A stretch of 48,853 bases of DNA from Oscillospiraceae bacterium (lineage in GTDB: Bacteria > Bacillota > Clostridia > Oscillospirales > Acutalibacteraceae): positions 1 through 48,853 of the forward strand of contig SVPR01000017.1 of the NCBI GenBank assembly GCA_015065785.1, written 5' to 3'. Shown here one piece after another: positions 44,524 to 48,853 of this stretch. Made by a program: the position numbers and the translations under genes. Position 1 is the stretch's first letter. Every line of letters starts with the position of its first letter. Under the pieces are notes generated by a model. It did no database searches, was not told the origin of the DNA, and worked only from the letters and a program-made list of their open reading frames with translations.

Positions 44524-44880
44524 TCAGGAAACAGGAAACAGGAAACAGGAAACAGGAAACAGGTTTTTCTAAATGCTGAGTGCTGAATGCTGAGTGCTGA
44601 ATTGTGGGTCTGCGACGCTATTATAATTGAATATCAATAAAGATGAAATTATCCTATCATTCATAGTTGATGTTAAAACCAACTTTAAATGATAGGATAA
44701 ACTATTTTTTATTAATTAATAATTATAATCAAGTCCGCAGGACTTCCGAAACTCAGCACTCAGCACTTTAAAAAGGCGTAGCCCCGAAATTTTCAATTTT
44801 CAACTTTCAATTTTCAATTATAATTGCTAACGCAGTTCCGAAATTCTGCATTCTGCACTCTGCCTTCTGCATTTACTTGC
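44524..44880. repeat. Mosaic intergenic repeat, copy E
   Basis: CAGGAAA heptads (five), GTGCTGA heptads, mini-hairpin GTC-TGC-GAC (44608-44616), core hairpin (13 bp, 44649-44661 with 44688-44700; inner AGTTG/CAACT), mini-hairpin AAGTCC-GCA-GGACTT (44731-44745), CAGCACT heptads, mini-hairpin GGC-GTA-GCC (44775-44783), TTTTCAA heptads, mini-hairpin AAC-GCA-GTT (44829-44837), TTCTGCA heptads. It is the most complete copy. Confidence 0.88.
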
Positions 44881-44944
44881 AACAGCCATCACATTCACTA
44901 AACATCCCTCGAATTTTTCGGGGGATTTGTGCATTGTTTAACAC

Positions 44945-44973
44945 TTGCAGATGGTTTATAATTAAAGTATAAT
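44945..44973 (+). promoter_or_regulatory. Sigma-A promoter of the surface-protein gene
   Basis: TTGCAG (44945-44950), 17-nt spacer, TATAAT (44968-44973). A second TATAAT-like stretch lies at 44957-44962. Confidence 0.72.
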
Positions 44974-45006
44974 ACCATATTTGTATCTAAAAAAAGGAGT
45001 GTTTTT

Positions 45007-48000
45007 ATGAAACGAATTTTATGCTCACTTTTATCAATTTTATTTGTTATAGGTGTTTTCTTTAGTGTACCTATGACTGCAAGTGCTTTTTATAGTGATA
45101 TTAAATATCTCGGCACTTATGAAATTGAAGAGCAAATCAATCCACTTTATAAAGGGTTAGTAGATGAATCAGATTATCTTGCTATAAAACCTGATGTTTA
45201 TTATTCTGATGGTTTGGATGATTTTGATGCAAATCTTTATTCAAGTGATAAAGAGGTTTCGGCTACTGTTATCCGTGAGGGTATGGAGGACAGATTGGCT
45301 ACTGTTACTATTTATTATAAAACAAATGAACAATTGACAGAAGAAACTGCAAGCTTATTATTTAATGAGCTTCAGGAACTCGCTTTAAAAGAAACTGATG
45401 TTGCAACACAGGGTGATTCTTTGCGCTATGGTTATAAATCATCTTCTGCAAATATTGAAGGCGTTTCTGACGGCACTAACTACTATTATAAATATATTAT
45501 CAGTTATGAGTATTACACAACTGCTGAGCAAGAAGCGGAATTGACTCAGAAAGTTGAAGAAGTAATAGCAAATTTTGGTTTTGTATCAGCAACAACTGAA
45601 AAAGCAAAGTCAGATGCGATTTATGATTATATTACCGATAATGTAACTTATGACAATGCTAACTTGAATGACAGTACATATTATTTAAAATTTACCCCAT
45701 ACGCAGCACTTATAAATAAAACTGCTGTGTGTCAGGGTTATGCTATGCTTTATTATCGTTTTGCAGAAGAAACCGGTCTTGATTGCCGTATTGTTTCAGG
45801 CACAAGTCAAGGGCAGAACCACGCTTGGAATATTGTAAAGCTTGGCGACTATTATTACTACCTTGACTCAACCTGGGATGCAGGGTATTCAAATTATAAC
45901 TACTATTTAAAAGGAACTACATTTTTTTCTGAAAATCACACAAATGAGGCAAGATTTGAGACAACTGAATTCAAAAGCAGTTATAATATTTCTTCAGAAA
46001 ATTTTATTAATCAATCTGTTGATGATGTAAATGAATATTTTAATTATACAGTAGATAATAATATAGCTACAATTACAAATTATTATGGTACTGAAGAGCA
46101 TGTTGTTGTACCAGCGGTATTAGGTGGATACCCTGTGCAACACATTGGTTATCACGCTTTTTATTCTAATGAAAATATAAAAGAGATTACATTCAGCGAA
46201 GGCATTCAATCGATGTCAGAATCCGCAATAAGCAGTTGTATAAATTTAACAACAGTTAATTACCCAAGTACAATGTATATGGAGTACGATAAATACGGTG
46301 AAACATCTTTGAGTGGCTATACAACGATTCCTATGTATTGTGATAACATTTCAAAAGTGACCGTTGCACAAGGTAATAGTTATATGTGCGTAGTAGATGG
46401 TATTTTGTACAGTGCTGATATGCAAACCGTTATTTATTGTCCACCGGCATCAGGCAAAACTAATGTTGTCTTACCTGAAACTATTACAGATATTGCACCG
46501 AGAGCGTTTGATGGTTGTAATACTTTAACTGAAGTGGTTCTTCCTGACACTTTGAAATGTATAGGTTATTGGAGTTTTATAAATTGTGCGAATCTTACTG
46601 AAATTGAAATTCCCGAGAATTGTGAATTTATTGGACAATTCGCATTTATGTATACAGCTTTAAAATCTTTTAATGTGCCAAAAGCAATGGAGACAATTAT
46701 GCCTTGTGCTTTTCAAGATACATATTTAGAATCAATAACACTTGACCCACAAAATGAAACTTTTACAATGCAAAACGGAGCATTATGTAAAAATACCGCT
46801 CTTATTGTTTATGCTATCGGTTCATCTGATGCAGACGATGTGTTTGAGCTACCTGAGTCAATAACATATATTTATCCAAATGCATTTAATGGTGCAAGAT
46901 TTAAGTCTGTTAAATTCAACGATGTTATTGAAACAATAGGTTCATCCGCTTTTTCAGATTGTGCAAATCTGAATCATATAGAAATACCAGCAACAGTTAC
47001 AACTATTGAGGATTATTTGTTTTATGATTGTGTTAAATTAGTCAGCGTTATTATTCCTGACTCGGTTACAGAAATTTCACCAAATTTATTTTTAAATAAT
47101 AAAGATGCGGTTACTATTTATTATGAAACAGAATTAAGTGCGGCATATCAATATGCAGTGGACAATGGTATGAAGAAAGATTCTGTAAGTAATTTCAATG
47201 TTAATTGTAAAAATGGTCACAATCTTGTGAAAACAAGAACAGAAAAAGCTTACACATTTATTTGTAGTGAATGTAATGGTGAAGCGGAAAAACAAGGACT
47301 GTTAGATATTTATTCTGCTACTCTCGAACTGGAAACAAATGAATTTGTTTATAAACAACCGTTTAACCCAGTTGTAAAATCAGTGAATTACAAGGGCAGG
47401 GAATTGGTTGAAGGTGTAGATTATGTTGTAGTAATACCAGATAATACTTATACTTTATATGTTAAGGGTATAAATGATTTTACTGGTGCAAAGCATGCTA
47501 CAATTACATTAAAACCAGCTGATTTAAATGATTTTAATATATCTTTAGAATATGATGAAATAGAGTACACTGGTTTTTACCATACACCAGAGGTGAAAAT
47601 TGAAGGGTTAGATTATTATTATAATGTTTCTTATTCAAATAATTTGAATGCAGGAACAGCTACAGTGACAATTACAGGTAATGACTTGTGTAAAGGAACT
47701 GTGACCAAAACATTCAAAATTTTACCGCGCGATATTTCCGATTATCAGTTACAACTTGAACATGATGTTTATAGTTATGATGGTACACCTAAAACACCCG
47801 CATTTTCAATATATTTAGAAAAAGGTGTTGATTATACAGGTCCTGTATATACCAACAATATCAATGTGGGTGAGGGTACTGTATCTATTACAGGTATTGG
47901 AAATTATAAAGGAACTGCAACAGCTACATTCACTATTATCCCAGTCTACCTTAATGGTAATATGGTTAATTATTCTTTAGAATATGATCGTGTAGTTTAT

Positions 48001-48853
48001 GACGGAAAAGCTAAAACGCCAAAAGTTAATGTTGAAGGCTATACTGAGGGTGTTGATTTTGAGGTTGAATATACAGACAATGTTGAAATCGGCTGGCCTT
48101 CTGTCCGTGTTACATTTATAGGTAATTATACGGGTGATTTTGTAACAGCTTTCCAGATTTATGATGATAAGTGGCTTGGTGAACACAAAATCGAATTAGA
48201 AAAAGAAGAATACACTTATACAGGTTCCGAAATATGTCCTAAGGTTACAATTAAAGGTTTAACTGAAAATGTCGATTATACAGTTACTTATACAAGTAAT
48301 TCATCGCCGGGTTTAGCTTTAATAACAGTAAATGGTATTGGTTCTTATTATGGAATATTACAAACATTTTTTACAATAGTTGAATCATCTCACACCCACA
48401 GCTACACAAGTAGTGTGACAAAACAACCAACCTGTACAACTGCAGGCGTAAAAACATTCACTTGCTCTTGCGGTGATTCTTACACAGAAGCAGTTTCCGC
48501 AAAAGGTCACACCGAAGTAACTGTAACAGGCAAAGCAGCGACTTGTACAGCTACAGGACTTACAGATGGTAAGAAATGTTCAGTTTGCGGTGCAGTGACA
48601 GTAGCACAACAAACAATCAAAGCAACAGGACACAAAGAAGTAGTAATTCCTGCAGTGGCACCAACATTAACAACAGTTGGTAAAACAGAAGGTAAAAAGT
48701 GCTCAGTATGCGGCACTGTAACAGTAGCGCAAAAGAATGTTGCAAAACTTACACTCGCAACCCCAACAGCAAAAACTGCGAACACAGCAAAAGGTATTAC
48801 AATCACCTGGAACGCTGTTGAAAACGCAGAAAAATATATTGTTTACCAGAGAG
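45007..48853 (+). CDS. Large secreted transglutaminase-like/leucine-rich-repeat surface protein (3' end outside window)
   Basis: The frame is open from 45007 to the window edge (1282 codons, no stop). Signal peptide ending near ASA (residue 27). Transglutaminase-like domain (about 190-300) with the complete triad Cys242 (VCQGYA), His272 (NHAWN) and Asp287 (LDSTWD). BspA-type LRR_5 repeats (about 345-730; e.g. AFDGCNTLTEVVLPDTLKCI). A Cys-rich ribbon (CKNGHNL..FICSEC, about 735-760). Four to five Ig/MBG-like repeats (about 765-1125; EYDEIEYTGFYHTPEVKIEG). Three HTH-x-CxC/CSVCG modules, and the start of a fibronectin III domain. AAAGGAG lies 7-8 nt before the ATG. Extracellular; a cell-wall or protein-binding role is inferred. 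Tail and anchor are not visible. Confidence 0.93.
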   Translation, partial: MKRILCSLLSILFVIGVFFSVPMTASAFYSDIKYLGTYEIEEQINPLYKGLVDESDYLAIKPDVYYSDGLDDFDANLYSSDKEVSATVIREGMEDRLATVTIYYKTNEQLTEETASLLFNELQELALKETDVATQGDSLRYGYKSSSANIEGVSDGTNYYYKYIISYEYYTTAEQEAELTQKVEEVIANFGFVSATTEKAKSDAIYDYITDNVTYDNANLNDSTYYLKFTPYAALINKTAVCQGYAMLYYRFAEETGLDCRIVSGTSQGQNHAWNIVKLGDYYYYLDSTWDAGYSNYNYYLKGTTFFSENHTNEARFETTEFKSSYNISSENFINQSVDDVNEYFNYTVDNNIATITNYYGTEEHVVVPAVLGGYPVQHIGYHAFYSNENIKEITFSEGIQSMSESAISSCINLTTVNYPSTMYMEYDKYGETSLSGYTTIPMYCDNISKVTVAQGNSYMCVVDGILYSADMQTVIYCPPASGKTNVVLPETITDIAPRAFDGCNTLTEVVLPDTLKCIGYWSFINCANLTEIEIPENCEFIGQFAFMYTALKSFNVPKAMETIMPCAFQDTYLESITLDPQNETFTMQNGALCKNTALIVYAIGSSDADDVFELPESITYIYPNAFNGARFKSVKFNDVIETIGSSAFSDCANLNHIEIPATVTTIEDYLFYDCVKLVSVIIPDSVTEISPNLFLNNKDAVTIYYETELSAAYQYAVDNGMKKDSVSNFNVNCKNGHNLVKTRTEKAYTFICSECNGEAEKQGLLDIYSATLELETNEFVYKQPFNPVVKSVNYKGRELVEGVDYVVVIPDNTYTLYVKGINDFTGAKHATITLKPADLNDFNISLEYDEIEYTGFYHTPEVKIEGLDYYYNVSYSNNLNAGTATVTITGNDLCKGTVTKTFKILPRDISDYQLQLEHDVYSYDGTPKTPAFSIYLEKGVDYTGPVYTNNINVGEGTVSITGIGNYKGTATATFTIIPVYLNGNMVNYSLEYDRVVYDGKAKTPKVNVEGYTEGVDFEVEYTDNVEIGWPSVRVTFIGNYTGDFVTAFQIYDDKWLGEHKIELEKEEYTYTGSEICPKVTIKGLTENVDYTVTYTSNSSPGLALITVNGIGSYYGILQTFFTIVESSHTHSYTSSVTKQPTCTTAGVKTFTCSCGDSYTEAVSAKGHTEVTVTGKAATCTATGLTDGKKCSVCGAVTVAQQTIKATGHKEVVIPAVAPTLTTVGKTEGKKCSVCGTVTVAQKNVAKLTLATPTAKTANTAKGITITWNAVENAEKYIVYQR

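Larger units (their letters stand above)
44506..45006. other. 501-bp intergenic stretch with mosaic repeat and promoter
   Basis: Holds mosaic repeat copy E (44524-44880), then the promoter of the surface-protein gene. No ordinary terminator for the aro operon is visible other than the core hairpin of copy E (44649-44700 followed by ACTATTTTTT), which could serve as one. No gene seen. Confidence 0.8.

Noticed and set aside
44524-44880. Insertion sequence or phage remnant
   Set aside because: There is no transposase or integrase fragment and no clear target duplication; only short structured repeats are present.

Overview
The window reads as chromosome of a low-GC Gram-positive anaerobe of the class Clostridia. 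Gene content and order are typical (tig-clpP-clpX-lon-ysxC; obgE-mrnC-yitT-lepA; a complete aro operon), sigma-A promoters and AGGAGG ribosome sites are close to consensus, there are two cell-wall penicillin-binding proteins, and no outer-membrane genes are seen. A gut Ruminococcaceae/Oscillospiraceae-like origin is my guess; the sequence does not prove the family. I see no rRNA, tRNA, CRISPR, phage or transposase gene.

Layout. 1-2.4 kb: gap and a 2-hydroxyacid dehydrogenase, both minus. 2.5-6.5 kb: VTT membrane protein, galactokinase, acetyltransferase and a methionine gamma-lyase-like enzyme. 6.8-11.1 kb: class B PBP (minus), divergent from tcdA, a YhaM-type nuclease and prmA. 11.3-13.1 kb: unrecognised membrane proteins and a small RHH/XRE regulatory locus. 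13.2-16.7 kb: D,D-carboxypeptidase, thrC, metallophosphoesterase. 16.9-23.9 kb: trigger factor and the ClpXP/Lon proteolysis block. 24.8-29.2 kb: GTPase/translation block on the minus strand. 29.5-36 kb: acpS, nnrD, lipoproteins, a degenerate GGDEF protein, nagB, a HAD phosphatase and an Hpt protein. 36-44.5 kb: an eight-gene aromatic amino acid operon making chorismate and phenylalanine, behind a Phe/Tyr-rich leader peptide and attenuator. 45 kb to the end: a large secreted transglutaminase/leucine-rich-repeat protein cut by the window edge.

The most unusual content is between genes. (1) Two 205-210 bp arrays of small hairpins separated by GCGATAT sit directly on the stop codons of prmA and lepA. 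They share architecture and an identical 44-nt centre, some stems have compensatory changes, and the terminal hairpin is made with the host gene's own 3' end. (2) Five copies of a mosaic intergenic repeat combine heptanucleotide tandem repeats, mini-hairpins with a constant TGC/GCA triloop but varying stems, and a larger core hairpin with compensatory changes. One 80-bp segment is present as a perfect inverted copy 24 kb away, and some heptad arrays encode the last residues of flanking proteins. (3) Two structured elements with terminal inverted repeats, both 274 bp by my count, flank the tig terminator. (4) A 19-bp inverted repeat pairs the dacF leader with dacF codons 2-8. All pairings were read by eye; no folding program or database search was run.
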